Origin: SHLQ01 sp964562985
Lineage (GTDB): Bacteria > Actinomycetota > Acidimicrobiia > Acidimicrobiales > SHLQ01
Length of the DNA: 64,000 bases
Direction of reading: 5' to 3'
Assembly: GCA_964562985.1 (NCBI GenBank)
Contig: CAZLWE010000001.1
Span: 1 to 64,000 of the forward strand
The notes under the pieces were generated by a model. That model saw only the letters and a list, made by a program, of their open reading frames with translations, ran no database searches and was not told the origin of the DNA. Shown in pieces: positions 25,805 to 34,386 of this stretch. Position 1 is the stretch's first letter. Each line of letters starts with the position of its first letter. Position numbers and translations under genes: made by a program.

Positions 25805-26806
25805 GTGAAACTGTATTTCATTGCCGCGATCCTGCTGGTTGCGCTCGCTGCCTGCTCAGGCTCCGATACCGAATCGATCGGCGCTGACCAAACACCACCG
25901 CTGGGAGGCGAAGAATCGAACGATACTCCCTTGGATGGCGAATCGGCCGAGGGCTCGGCCGTTGATGAACCTGTGCCTCAAGAGGAGGGGTTCGACGAGG
26001 TGTTCGCCGAGCTCGCAGTCGTCGACCTTTCTCTCACTCGAGACGATGTGGTGTGCGATGCGTTTGAGTTGGGCGAAGACGACATCACCGAGATCGTTGT
26101 GGGCCACTATGTCGTCGACGGGAATCTTGGTGCGGTCTGCTTCGGCGAGGAAGACCCGGCGATCATCGAGGCATTCGAAGAGCTCGCCACAATCGCCCCT
26201 CCACTTCAGCTCAACGACCTGGTGCTCTTTGGCGGCTTCCAATCGATCGGCGCAAACGACGAGGAGACTCTCGCCTACGTCACTACAATGTCCGAAGACG
26301 ATACCCAGTTTGTGCTCGCGGTCGGGATCGACTCGTACAACTACGACCTTGACATCGCTCGACTGACCAACGCCCACGAGTTGGCGCACGTCATTACCCA
26401 GACCGAGTTCGAACTCGACCGATCGATCTTTCAAGACGAATGTGAGACCTACTACAACGGTCTTGGATGCTTCGAAGAGGACTCGCTGCTATGGGCCTGG
26501 ATGACGGAGTTCTGGGATCCAACGGTCCTGGCCACGATCAACGGTGCAGCAGAGGCGTTTATCGCGGATGGCGATCAGCGCTGTTCCATCGACGATTCCT
26601 ACTTCGGTGCCTACGCTGCCTCGAACCCCGAAGAGGACTTCGCGGAGGCCTTCTCGGCCTACGTGTATGGCCTTGAGGCGGCAACGCCCGGCCAGGCCGC
26701 CAAGCTCGACTGGCTCGATGCTCAGCCCGGTCTCGCCGAGTTCCGAGCGAGAGCCGATGCGGCGGCACTCACCCCTTTGGGAAATACATTTGACGTCTGC
26801 GGCTGA
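25805..26806 (+). CDS. Putative zinc metallopeptidase lipoprotein (HExxH)
   Basis: From GTG 25805 the product has 333 residues and a lipoprotein signal peptide (KLYFIAAILLVALAAC) with the lipidated Cys17 in LAAC. An acidic, disordered linker (about 20-62) leads to a globular domain. HELAH at 191-195 is a zinc-protease motif, and NPEEDFAEAFSAYV (275-288) supplies a likely third ligand Glu, as in gluzincin-type peptidases. Six cysteines in the mature domain may form disulfides. The target is unknown, and the sequence does not match a named peptidase family that I can recall. It lies 44 bp after the PH-like membrane protein and 38 bp before another lipoprotein. Confidence 0.8.
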   Translation: MKLYFIAAILLVALAACSGSDTESIGADQTPPLGGEESNDTPLDGESAEGSAVDEPVPQEEGFDEVFAELAVVDLSLTRDDVVCDAFELGEDDITEIVVGHYVVDGNLGAVCFGEEDPAIIEAFEELATIAPPLQLNDLVLFGGFQSIGANDEETLAYVTTMSEDDTQFVLAVGIDSYNYDLDIARLTNAHELAHVITQTEFELDRSIFQDECETYYNGLGCFEEDSLLWAWMTEFWDPTVLATINGAAEAFIADGDQRCSIDDSYFGAYAASNPEEDFAEAFSAYVYGLEAATPGQAAKLDWLDAQPGLAEFRARADAAALTPLGNTFDVCG

Positions 26807-26844
26807 GTTCTCAACTCGGGACAATCTATGCCGACCAGAATGGC

Positions 26845-27189
26845 ATGTCAGTCGTTCGCAGCTTCGGTGTTGTCCTTGCAGCTCTCCTGCTCCTCGGCGC
26901 ATGCTCGTCGGAGCCTACGGATTCCGCACAACCCTCGCCGACCAGTGTTCCCGAAGCACTGGCTTTCGTTGAGGAAGAACCGCCATCACTGGCCTTCGCC
27001 GAGGATCTCGACACGCTGGTAATTGAGGCCGGGTTATGGACCGAGGTCGAGTCCAACGAGGACCTCGCCAACTGCATACGAGAAGCTTCCGGCAGCAACG
27101 CCCAATCGGTGGAACGACTCCGCACCGACGTCGAGGCGATCGGAGAAGGTGGATGGCTCATCATCGCCGACTGTCTCACGGGCGCCTAA
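26845..27189 (+). CDS. Small lipoprotein of unknown function
   Basis: The 114-residue product begins with a typical lipoprotein signal (FGVVLAALLLLGAC); the lipobox LGAC places lipidated Cys at 20. A Pro/Ser linker is followed by a small acidic helical domain with two further cysteines (ANCIREASG and IADCLTGA) that could form one disulfide. It probably sits on the outer face of the membrane. It follows the HExxH lipoprotein by 38 bp on the same strand and may be co-transcribed with it. Confidence 0.75.
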   Translation: MSVVRSFGVVLAALLLLGACSSEPTDSAQPSPTSVPEALAFVEEEPPSLAFAEDLDTLVIEAGLWTEVESNEDLANCIREASGSNAQSVERLRTDVEAIGEGGWLIIADCLTGA

Positions 27190-27211
27190 GTTCCGAACTA
27201 TTTCGATCTTG

Positions 27212-28009
27212 CTACAGCTGGCTTGGCTGCGAGAAGGCAAAGGCGAGCACGGCACCCGTCGTCGCAACGTTGAGCGACTCGACTCGACCGTGCATCGGTA
27301 TCGATACACGCAGATCGGTACTGCTCAACAGCTCGTCGCCCAGACCGTGAGCTTCAGAGCCAAGAAGTATGGCAACTCGCTCCCCGGCGACGCTGTCGAG
27401 TTGGTTGAACGGAGTGCCGTCCATCGCGGTGGCTATTGATTTGACGTCGAGCTTCGCGAGCACATCATCGAGGTCAGCGCGATCGGCTTCGCCGATCGGC
27501 ACTCGCAACATCGAACCAGCGGACGAACGAACGACCTTCGGGGACAAAACATCGGAGGTCTCCGACGTGACGATCACTCCTGCACACCCCGACGCCTCGG
27601 CAGTGCGGATTAACGTGCCTACGTTGCCGGGATCCGAAACGTCGACAAGGACCAAGAAAAGCGCAGCGACATCAACTGGGAAACGATCGTTCACCTCCAG
27701 CGACGGTGCCTCGACAACCGCGAGAGCGGGCTGGGGTGTCTTGGCATCGGCGAGCTTCGCGTAGGCCCCCGCGTCGAGCGAGAACAACTTGGCTTCGGTT
27801 CTGTCACAGGCTTCCGCGATATCTGGGTCGGGGTGGACATTGCTCGGGACGATCACCGACTCCACGACCAGCCCCGACTCGAACGCCTCCAACACGAGCT
27901 TGGGAGTCTCCACCACAAAACGAGACGACCGGCGCCGCTGCGCTCGTTGGCGCAGCAGACGCCGGACGTCTGCAACCCGTGGGTTACGAGCGGAAAGCTC
28001 GAGGATCAG
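27212..28009 (-). CDS. TrmH/SpoU-family RNA 2'-O-methyltransferase
   Basis: The enzyme methylates a ribose in rRNA or tRNA with SAM. The SPOUT core shows LVDVSDPGNVGTLIRTAEASG, LLGSEAHGLGDEL and the C-terminal knot sequence VESLNVATTGAVLAFAFS. The substrate-binding N-domain extends upstream of the first GTG (27916): 31 in-frame codons read LILELSARNPRVADVRRLLR... through RSSRF, the usual family start. No ATG, GTG or TTG exists in that stretch. The likely start is therefore CTG 28009, which overlaps the rplT stop, or the ATC next to it. I annotate from CTG. The position after rplT matches tsnR-like genes of other Actinobacteria. Confidence 0.88.
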   Translation of the reverse strand: MILELSARNPRVADVRRLLRQRAQRRRSSRFVVETPKLVLEAFESGLVVESVIVPSNVHPDPDIAEACDRTEAKLFSLDAGAYAKLADAKTPQPALAVVEAPSLEVNDRFPVDVAALFLVLVDVSDPGNVGTLIRTAEASGCAGVIVTSETSDVLSPKVVRSSAGSMLRVPIGEADRADLDDVLAKLDVKSIATAMDGTPFNQLDSVAGERVAILLGSEAHGLGDELLSSTDLRVSIPMHGRVESLNVATTGAVLAFAFSQPSQL

Positions 28010-28386
28010 GCCGCCGCTCCCTCGTTTGCCTTGGCAGCTGCTTCCTTGGCGGTCTCGACGATCGAGGCGAACGCCTCGGGCTCGTTCATCGCCAGGTCAG
28101 CAAGGACCTTGCGATCGACCTCTACCCCGGCCTCTTTCAGGCCGAAGATGAAGCGGCTGTAGGTGGTGCCGTGCTGACGGCAACCCGCATTAATTCGCTG
28201 TACCCAGAGACGACGCATGTCGCCCTTGCGAGCACGGCGATCACGGAAGGCGTAGTTGCCTGCATGCATGACCGACTCGTTCGCGGAGCGGAACGAGCGA
28301 CTGCGATTTCCGTAATGGCCCTTGGCCTTCTTCAGAGTTGCTTTGCGGCTCTTACGGCCGTTCACCGAACGCTTGACGCGTGCCAT
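28006..28386 (-). CDS. rplT: 50S ribosomal protein L20
   Basis: L20 binds 23S rRNA and is needed for early assembly of the large subunit. The 126-residue protein begins MARVKRSVNGRKSRKATLKKAKG, the highly basic N-terminal tail of the family. The globular part follows, with YAFRDRRARKGDMRRLWVQRINAG. The gene lies in the standard infC-rpmI-rplT cluster. The stop overlaps the presumed CTG start of the downstream methylase. Confidence 0.98.
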   Translation of the reverse strand: MARVKRSVNGRKSRKATLKKAKGHYGNRSRSFRSANESVMHAGNYAFRDRRARKGDMRRLWVQRINAGCRQHGTTYSRFIFGLKEAGVEVDRKVLADLAMNEPEAFASIVETAKEAAAKANEGAAA

Positions 28387-28425
28387 GGTGGATCTCCTTT
28401 ACTTCTTCTCGATGGATAGATGGAA

Positions 28426-28623
28426 TCAGCCGTGGCCGAGCATTTTGTCGATGTTCTTGGCATCGGCAGGCGCGACGTCGGCATCGCCAAGGAACCGCGC
28501 CTTACGCTTCGAGGACTTCTTCTCGAGCATGTGGTTACGGTTTGCCTTGTTGCGCCGGAGCTTGCCGCTACCGGTCTTCTTGAAACGCTTGGCAGCGCCA
28601 CTATGCGTCTTTTGCTTTGGCAT
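28426..28623 (-). CDS. rpmI: 50S ribosomal protein L35
   Basis: This small basic ribosomal protein (65 residues) starts MPKQKTHSGAAKRFKKTGSGKLRR, the canonical L35 signature. It contains the conserved HMLEKKSSKRKARFLG. It lies 39 bp upstream of rplT and 9 bp after infC, in the usual order. Confidence 0.98.
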   Translation of the reverse strand: MPKQKTHSGAAKRFKKTGSGKLRRNKANRNHMLEKKSSKRKARFLGDADVAPADAKNIDKMLGHG

Positions 28624-28632
28624 GAGTTTGTC

Positions 28633-29268
28633 TCACTCTTCTTCGGAGGATTCGGGTGCGCTGTCGGCCTCGGCTTCAGCTTCAGCCGCAGCTGCCTCAG
28701 CAGCAGCGGCTTCTTGTTTGGCCTTTTCGACAGCGGCGAGCTTTTTCTTGTCTGGACCAAGCACCATCACCATGTTGCGGCCTTCGAGATTCGGGCCGAA
28801 CTCGACGTTGGCCAGATGTACGACACGATCGGCTACATCGTCGAGGATGCGACGTCCCAGTTCGGGATGCTGCATTTCGCGACCACGGAACATGATCGTG
28901 ACCTTGACCTTGGAGCCTTCTCCGAGGAACTTCTCGACCTTCTTCGTCTTGGTGTCGAAGTCGCCGATGCCGATCTTCGGCCGGTACTTCATCTCCTTGA
29001 CGGTGATGTTCGTGCTCTTCTTGCGAGATTCCTTCTCGCGCTGAGATTGTTCGTACTTGTACTTTCCGTAGTCCATGATGCGGCACACAGGTGGGTTCGC
29101 CTTCGCGGCCACCTCGACCAGATCTAGACCCATGTCGCTCGCCATGCGGAGCGCTTCGGGAGTCGGACGAACGCCCATCTTCTCGCCGTCAGGGCCAACG
29201 AGAAGCACTTCGCGTACACGAATGCGCTCGTTAACTCGGGCGTCGGGCCTGTCAGCTATGACGATCAC
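28633..29268 (-). CDS. infC: Translation initiation factor IF-3
   Basis: IF-3 binds the 30S subunit and checks start codons. The N-domain contains RVNERIRVREVLLVGPDGEKMG, the linker NPPVCRIMDYGKYKYEQSQ is standard, and the C-domain carries KEMKYRPKIGIGDFDTK. An Ala/Glu-rich acidic tail of about 35 residues follows, as in many Actinobacteria. The frame is open 56 codons further up, but family alignment points to a start just before ADRPDARVNE. GTG 29268 is chosen; the adjacent ATC and ATA codons are possible, since IF-3 genes often use rare starts for autocontrol. An AAAGGA sequence lies 14 nt upstream. Confidence 0.95.
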   Translation of the reverse strand: MIVIADRPDARVNERIRVREVLLVGPDGEKMGVRPTPEALRMASDMGLDLVEVAAKANPPVCRIMDYGKYKYEQSQREKESRKKSTNITVKEMKYRPKIGIGDFDTKTKKVEKFLGEGSKVKVTIMFRGREMQHPELGRRILDDVADRVVHLANVEFGPNLEGRNMVMVLGPDKKKLAAVEKAKQEAAAAEAAAAEAEAEADSAPESSEEE

Positions 29269-29591
29269 TGCGCAATGGCAGATCCTTTCTGTCTTCACCG
29301 AACCAAGTCTGGAGTCCAGGCTGGTTGTGGTGATGTATTCGGGTTTCTCGCTTTCCCCATTCCGGCTCAGGTACGAGCAGGCGTGGAGCTGGCTGTGCGC
29401 TCTTGGGCAGGTCAGGTCGTGCACGTAAGAACACAAGGGGTTGTCCGTGTAATTCTTCGCCGTAAACGACCTAGTGCACCCTCGAGTGACCAGGTGGGGC
29501 CGTTACGCCCGCTTCCAGAACAAGTTTTGCAACGCCCAGCATAGGCTAGACCGGTACAAAACCATCGAATTGACGATTGGACGACACAATC
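29269..29591. other. Divergent intergenic region between infC and the DUF1844 gene
   Basis: These 323 bases hold the leader and promoter of infC (minus) and the promoter of the DUF1844-hisG unit (plus). No protein-like frame is seen. The infC leader of at least 150 nt is long for this window, but no convincing terminator-antiterminator pair or L20-type leader motif was found. A possible minus-strand -35/-10 pair is TTACAC/TTACGT near 29425-29455, a weak match. Confidence 0.5.
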
Positions 29592-30059
29592 ATGAGTCTC
29601 TGGACCCCAGGTGGCGAGCACGAAGTGCCGCGAGACCGACCCCAACAAAGCCCACCGCCTGCAGCCGAACCTGCAGCAACCGGCGCGCCCGCTGGAGCTC
29701 CAGAAATCGACGAGGAAGCACTCGCCGCAGCGCTGGGCATTCCCTCGCTCGACGAACTCAGCGATGAGGAGCGCGCACAGCTCGAACAAGCCGTCATCCA
29801 AATGGCAGAAACGGAGCGCCAGCTCGCCACCACTCCACCGGAGGTGGTTATCGCCAACCACGCAATGGGCATATACGAATTGGCAGCGATTCACTTGCGC
29901 CAGAATCCACCGAACCTCAACGAAGCTTCGCTGGCCATCGACGCCTTGGCTGCACTGCTCGACGGCCTCGACGACCGCCTGGGTGAGAACGAGCCAACGC
30001 TGCGCTCTGCGCTTCAACAACTCCAGCAAGCGTTCGTGGCTGCAAACGGCGAGGGCTAG
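29592..30059 (+). CDS. DUF1844 domain protein
   Basis: The 155-residue product (start ATG 29592, MSLWTPGGEHEVPR) has a Pro/Ala-rich N-terminal 40 residues. A helical domain follows, with NHAMGIYELAAIHLRQNPP and later AIDALAALLDGLDDRLGENE, the pattern of DUF1844. Its function is unknown. It ends 2 nt before hisG, so the two genes are co-transcribed; hisG's ribosome binding site overlaps its stop. An alternative in-frame start 5 codons upstream is less family-like. Confidence 0.8.
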   Translation: MSLWTPGGEHEVPRDRPQQSPPPAAEPAATGAPAGAPEIDEEALAAALGIPSLDELSDEERAQLEQAVIQMAETERQLATTPPEVVIANHAMGIYELAAIHLRQNPPNLNEASLAIDALAALLDGLDDRLGENEPTLRSALQQLQQAFVAANGEG

Positions 30060-30061
30060 GA

Positions 30062-30898
30062 ATGCGCATCGCCATCCCGTCGAAGGGTCGTCTCCGAGAA
30101 TCCGTTCTTGAACTTCTCGCGCATGCCGGGTACTCGAGCCGCCGATTCGCCAACCAGAACGCATCGGCGACGATCAACGACATCGAGTTCATCGAAATGC
30201 GGCCACGCGATGCTGCCGCGTGGCTGGCCGAGGGGCGTCTCGATGCCGCGTTCATCTCCACTGACACCGCTCTTGAGAACGAACTCGAAGATTGGCCCAC
30301 GATGGAGCTTGGCTTTTCGAAGTCGGACTTGATCATCGCCGTCCGAGAGGACTCGTCCTATGAGACGCTCGCCGACCTATCCGGTGCGCTCGTGGCGACA
30401 CACCTTCCCTGCTGGACCGAACGGTGGCTCACCGGCGCAGGTGTGCAGGCGAAAGTCGTTGGCATGGGCGGGTCGCTCGAAGGTGTATGCGCCGTTGGGA
30501 TGGCCGATGCGATCGTCGACCTTCGCGAGACCGGCGGGAGCCTGCAACGCAATCGACTGCGCGTGCTTGAAGAAGGCCAGGCCTGCCAGGCCATCTTCCA
30601 ATGGAACGCCGAAATTGACGAGCAGCTTGCGCCGCTAAAGCGACGACTCGACGCAGCGCTCAATGCTCGTCAGACGCAGTACGTGATGTTGCATATCCCA
30701 AAGGACAAGATCGACGACCTGTCCGAATTGCTCGGTGGCCTCGCGGCCCCCACGATCTTGCCGTTGTCTGGGCGGGACGACCTCGTGGCAGCCCACATCG
30801 TCGTCAAGCGAGCGAACCTCTGGGGCAACCTGACCTCGCTACGAAAATTGGGTGCCAGCGACATCGTCGCGCTCAACACCGACGCCCTCGCTCCATAA
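30062..30898 (+). CDS. hisG: ATP phosphoribosyltransferase
   Basis: HisG condenses ATP and PRPP in the first step of histidine synthesis. The N-terminus MRIAIPSKGRLRESVLELLA and the phosphate loop GMGGSLEGVCAVGMADAIVDLRETG (two blocks) are diagnostic. The 278-residue length and the C-terminal ~75 residues (MLHIPKDKIDDLSELL through VAAHIVVKRANLW) show the long form with a histidine-binding regulatory domain, so HisZ is not needed. No other his genes are in the window. Confidence 0.97.
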   Translation: MRIAIPSKGRLRESVLELLAHAGYSSRRFANQNASATINDIEFIEMRPRDAAAWLAEGRLDAAFISTDTALENELEDWPTMELGFSKSDLIIAVREDSSYETLADLSGALVATHLPCWTERWLTGAGVQAKVVGMGGSLEGVCAVGMADAIVDLRETGGSLQRNRLRVLEEGQACQAIFQWNAEIDEQLAPLKRRLDAALNARQTQYVMLHIPKDKIDDLSELLGGLAAPTILPLSGRDDLVAAHIVVKRANLWGNLTSLRKLGASDIVALNTDALAP

Positions 30899-30902
30899 CA
30901 AC

Positions 30903-30908
30903 TACGTT
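30903..30908 (+). promoter_or_regulatory. Candidate -10 box upstream of the SCO6745-like gene
   Basis: TACGTT lies 7 nt before ATG 30916, close to the TANNNT-N6 arrangement of other genes here. It may allow transcription independent of hisG. Confidence 0.35.
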
Positions 30909-30915
30909 CAGGGTT

Positions 30916-31650
30916 ATGACGCCCGAAGATTTTAACGCTGCAACCGCTCAACAGATTCAACAAATCGGGGCCCTGCACTACTTCGGCGAACCGGCGCAGA
31001 CCACCGCCGAAAGCTTGGGCCTCGATGGCTTTCGCTTCTACTTCGTAGGACGTGCAGGAGTCTTGGGTGACGCGCCCGCCGACGTCGCTCGCTCATCGTT
31101 TGGCTACTTCGAACCGGGCGTAATGACGAAGATGTGGAACACCGGCAAAGAGCGGGCCGACATCACCGAGGTTGCTCAGGCGCAGCTAGACATTGCCTAC
31201 CGATTGGGGGCCGACAAGCTCGGACAGGTCGACGGATTGGGCGATGCGGCGATCGCCATGCGGGAGATGGCCGACGCCATCGATCCCGCCGGGCTGCCCC
31301 TCTTTGCCGGGTTCAGGACATTGGAGATGCCCGAGGACCCGACGCACGCCTTCATGCATCAGGCGATCGTGCACCGCGAGCTACGCGGCAGCGTGCATCT
31401 CGCGTGTTGTGCGGCGATGGGTCTTCGATCGAGTGCGGCACACCGAATCTCGCGACCACAAGATCTACAAATGTTCGGGTACCGAGAAGAGATCGCAGTC
31501 TCCGACGACGAGCGCTCCCTGTTCGAACAGCTCGAACCCATGACCGACGCCGCAATGACACGCCACGCCCAATCAATCAACGCCGAGCAGCGGTCCCAAG
31601 TCGCCGCCACCGTCCATGCAGCTCACGCAGCGCTGGGATTGTCGGGCTAG
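30916..31650 (+). CDS. SCO6745-like conserved actinobacterial protein
   Basis: The 244-residue product resembles a family known from Streptomyces as SCO6745: an all-helical protein with FYFVGRAGVLGDAPADVARSSFGYFEP near residue 40 and a second helical half with RELRGSVHLACCAAMGLRS. No catalytic motif is clear and the function is unknown. Family recall is from the pattern only. The gene lies 17 bp after hisG on the same strand, with its own possible promoter box, and is followed by a hairpin. Confidence 0.7.
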   Translation: MTPEDFNAATAQQIQQIGALHYFGEPAQTTAESLGLDGFRFYFVGRAGVLGDAPADVARSSFGYFEPGVMTKMWNTGKERADITEVAQAQLDIAYRLGADKLGQVDGLGDAAIAMREMADAIDPAGLPLFAGFRTLEMPEDPTHAFMHQAIVHRELRGSVHLACCAAMGLRSSAAHRISRPQDLQMFGYREEIAVSDDERSLFEQLEPMTDAAMTRHAQSINAEQRSQVAATVHAAHAALGLSG

Positions 31651-31651
31651 C

Positions 31652-31674
31652 TTCGCCTACCCCAAGGTGGCGAA
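31652..31674. terminator. Hairpin after the hisG-SCO6745-like unit
   Basis: TTCGCC (31652-31657) pairs with GGCGAA (31669-31674), extended inward by ACC/GGT after a one-base bulge around a CCAA loop. It starts right after the stop codon. No T tract follows. The rest of 31675-31802 shows nothing I can name. Confidence 0.5.
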
Positions 31675-31802
31675 CGCCGGCGCATCACGTACAGTCGCGC
31701 AGCTCATGTGCCACCCGTTCTTATGCCTTCATGCCGATTACGGTAGGAACCCAACCAAGGAAGAGGCGGGAGCAGCCTTGTCACACGAGACGCTGGCCAT
31801 GG

Positions 31803-32846
31803 CTAGCGCGCAGCGAACCGAATACGAATGTCGTCACCTAAGTGGACCACGTCGAGAAAGCGGCCCCGTCCAACGTCATCCATCGTGGGGGCGCCATCGC
31901 CGGCGAAGGCGCTTCGGCCATCATCGCCACCCATGATCGCTGGCGCCAGATAGAGCCAGTACTCATCCACGAGGCCTGCCCGGTGAAATGAACCTGCCGT
32001 CGCTCCCCCGCCTTCCACCATCACCTGAAGATGGCCGCGGCTACCGAGTTCGTCGAGCAGCCCTTCGAGGTCGCCTGACCACGATTCGAAAGGTGAAGTC
32101 TTCGCTCCCGGTTCGAGTTCAGGGGCGGTACTGCCAAGCACGACTCGCCACGGGTCGAGCGATGCGAGCGACTCGTCGTGTTCGGCCGGAGTGAAGTCTC
32201 GAACGGTCAGCGACGGGTCGTCGGCTCGAACGGTCTGGCTGCCGACGACGATCACGTCGGACTCCGCGCGTAGTCGATGCACATCTCGGCGTGCTTGCTC
32301 GCCGGTGATCCACTTACTGGAACCGTCAGGGGCGGCGATAAATCCGTCGAGGGTCATGGCGAGCTTCAGTACGACGTGTGGCCGGCCCGTCGAGCGGTGG
32401 GTGAGATACGGCGCCAGCTGCGTAGCGACAGCATCAGCCTCGACCCCCAGGATCACATCGATCCCGGCCTTCAACAGGCGCTCCATTCCGGAACCTGCGA
32501 CATTCGCGTCCGGGTCGAGGATGCCGACAACTACCCGCGACACGCCGCTGGCGATGATCGCGTTCGTGCACGCACCGGTACGCCCGACGTGGTCGCAGGG
32601 CTCGAGTGTCGTGAACAGCGTGCCCCCGAGAGCCGCACCTCCAGCGGCGTCGAGCGCGACCCGTTCGGCGTGCCGGCTGCCAGGAGGCTCAGTAGCACCG
32701 TCGTACAGTGCGCCGTATGTATCGACCACCACGGCGCCGACCCATGGGTTTGGCCGTGAACGTAAACGAGCTGTGGCCGCATTAGCCATCGCCCGCCGCA
32801 TCATCGATGCGCGAAAGGCATCGGTGTCGGAAATCGATTCAGCCAT
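31803..32846 (-). CDS. ribD: Bifunctional riboflavin deaminase/reductase
   Basis: RibD performs two steps of riboflavin synthesis. The N-terminal deaminase (about 1-145) has the zinc motif HAERVAL and the paired Cys in TTLEPCDHVGRTGACTNAI. The C-terminal reductase (about 150-347) has KLAMTLDGFIAAPDGSSKWITG and SDVIVVGSQTVRADDP. It overlaps the stop of mogA by 8 nt and is thus the downstream gene of a two-gene unit. No other rib genes are near, and no FMN riboswitch was recognised, so regulation by flavin is not evident. Confidence 0.95.
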   Translation of the reverse strand: MAESISDTDAFRASMMRRAMANAATARLRSRPNPWVGAVVVDTYGALYDGATEPPGSRHAERVALDAAGGAALGGTLFTTLEPCDHVGRTGACTNAIIASGVSRVVVGILDPDANVAGSGMERLLKAGIDVILGVEADAVATQLAPYLTHRSTGRPHVVLKLAMTLDGFIAAPDGSSKWITGEQARRDVHRLRAESDVIVVGSQTVRADDPSLTVRDFTPAEHDESLASLDPWRVVLGSTAPELEPGAKTSPFESWSGDLEGLLDELGSRGHLQVMVEGGGATAGSFHRAGLVDEYWLYLAPAIMGGDDGRSAFAGDGAPTMDDVGRGRFLDVVHLGDDIRIRFAAR

Positions 32847-33360
32847 GTGCTGCGTCGGAGGGCTTCTCGGGGTGCGGGTGAGGATCCTTGTTGTCGACCA
32901 TTAATCGAACGGCGTGGGGAATCACGTCGGCAACCGCATCGAAGGTTTCGACGCAGCCCTTGGTAGATCCTGGGGTGTTGATCACCAGCGCCTCGCCGAT
33001 CGTGCCGCAGATACCGCGGCTGAGCCGTCCCAGTGGGTTGACCAGGCGCATCGCCTCGGCCAGACCGGGCGCTTCACGATCGATAGCCGCCTTGGTTCCC
33101 TCGGGTGTTAGATCTCGCGGCCCGAAGCCCGTTCCGCCGGTCGTGATGATCACGCCGTTGAATCCTTCGGCGAGCCGCAGCAGGGTGTCACGAACCGGTT
33201 CCGTTCCGTCTTCGGTAACCGCGCGTTCAACCACCTCGTAGCCGACGGCTGCCAAATGCTCCTCAAGGGTTGCCCCGGAGCGGTCTTCTCGGGTGCCGTA
33301 CGCCACGCCGTCAGAAACGGTAACGATCTTGGCCTTGGTCGGTGGATGCTCGCTGTCCAT
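32839..33360 (-). CDS. Molybdenum cofactor biosynthesis protein (MogA/MoaB family)
   Basis: The protein probably adenylylates molybdopterin or helps metal insertion. The MoCF-domain motif VIITTGGTGFGPRDLTPEGTK and SRGICGTIGEALVINTPGS are both complete. I chose ATG 33360 (MDSEHPPTK), which gives 173 residues and begins just before the first strand KAKIVTVSDG; the earlier open frame overlaps the glycosyltransferase stop region and is not family-like. Its product cofactor would serve the molybdopterin oxidoreductase at 39256-41316. Confidence 0.93.
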   Translation of the reverse strand: MDSEHPPTKAKIVTVSDGVAYGTREDRSGATLEEHLAAVGYEVVERAVTEDGTEPVRDTLLRLAEGFNGVIITTGGTGFGPRDLTPEGTKAAIDREAPGLAEAMRLVNPLGRLSRGICGTIGEALVINTPGSTKGCVETFDAVADVIPHAVRLMVDNKDPHPHPEKPSDAAHG

Positions 33361-33397
33361 CTTCCGCACTGTAGCGGGCCGACAAACGAGGTCTTCG

Positions 33398-34300
33398 TTA
33401 CTGCGGGAGCAGTTGATCGAGTGCGTCGCGCCATTGGGCATAGCTGGTGGGGTCCATGCCGCCGCTAGCCGCTCGAGTGACTCCGCCGTGGTGATAGACC
33501 ACTCCCCCAGAGGTCATGCCAGGAAGCCCAGCGACGGGGTTGGGGGTGGTTTCAAGAAAGTGCAGTTCGTCTGGAGCGACCATTCGACTCATCCACTCGG
33601 CGGTGTCAAAGGCGTTCTCACCCCATACTTCGCCAGCCGTGTCGACCTCGGGCATTTTGAACACTTGAAAGGTGAGGCCGTCGGTGATGAAGCGAGGCAC
33701 GTCCACGGCCATCGCCATCGGGTGCACAAAGTTCCGTTTGCTTCGGGCGCCTGAGAGCACCGCGTACCCGGATCGGATCGGATCCACGAGTAGGTCGAAC
33801 CAATCGGTGGAGATCGGCACACAATCGGAGTCAAGGGTGAGTGCGACATCGGTCTCGCAGCCGTAGAACGCCAGATCGAGGGCGATCGAGTGTCCAACGT
33901 TCATGGGCAGTGCGAGCAGGTCAACATCTTGTGTCTCGAGCCACTGTCTGCTGCCATCGGTGGACCCGTTATCGACGACGGTGATGGGCACATCCTTCGG
34001 GCTAAGCCGCCGGACAGCGGCGATGGTGTCGCGGAGAACGTCTCGGGTGTTCCAGTTCACGATGATGATCGTCTCACCGCGACGAAGATTGCCGATGTTG
34101 CGGCGTGCTCGCATCCGAGCAGCCTTGACAGCGAGGTTCCATGGGCGATGGAAGGCCACGTCATCTAGTGCGTCCGCATCCCATGGGGCAGGGCGTGCAG
34201 AAGACCGACCTTGGATGGCTCGGGCTCGCCGAGCCAGAGCCGCAGCTCCGGCGGCCCCATTGCGTGCGCTGGAACGTGCAATGTCGACAGGACGCCTCAT
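33398..34300 (-). CDS. Family 2 glycosyltransferase
   Basis: The GT-A fold is shown by TIIIVNWNTRDVLRDTIAAV, then ITVVDNGSTDGS (nucleotide-sugar site) and the DxD-like LTLDSDC. The 300-residue product (start ATG 34300, MRRPVDIARSS) has an Arg-rich N-terminal tail of about 85 residues and no membrane segment. The acceptor and sugar are unknown. It stands between mogA and the divergent chorismate mutase gene. The longer open frame overlapping the chorismate mutase start is unlikely to be translated. Confidence 0.88.
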   Translation of the reverse strand: MRRPVDIARSSARNGAAGAAALARRARAIQGRSSARPAPWDADALDDVAFHRPWNLAVKAARMRARRNIGNLRRGETIIIVNWNTRDVLRDTIAAVRRLSPKDVPITVVDNGSTDGSRQWLETQDVDLLALPMNVGHSIALDLAFYGCETDVALTLDSDCVPISTDWFDLLVDPIRSGYAVLSGARSKRNFVHPMAMAVDVPRFITDGLTFQVFKMPEVDTAGEVWGENAFDTAEWMSRMVAPDELHFLETTPNPVAGLPGMTSGGVVYHHGGVTRAASGGMDPTSYAQWRDALDQLLPQ

Positions 34301-34386
34301 AAGGGCCAATCGGCATGAAACGAGGTGATTTGACCTCGCAGGGCCCTGCACGCCGAAATCGGTGCGCTGGGCTACGATGAGCGGCC

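Noticed and set aside
31651..31802. Possible FMN riboswitch near ribD
   Set aside because: The segment lies downstream of ribD, not upstream, and none of the conserved RFN blocks could be found.
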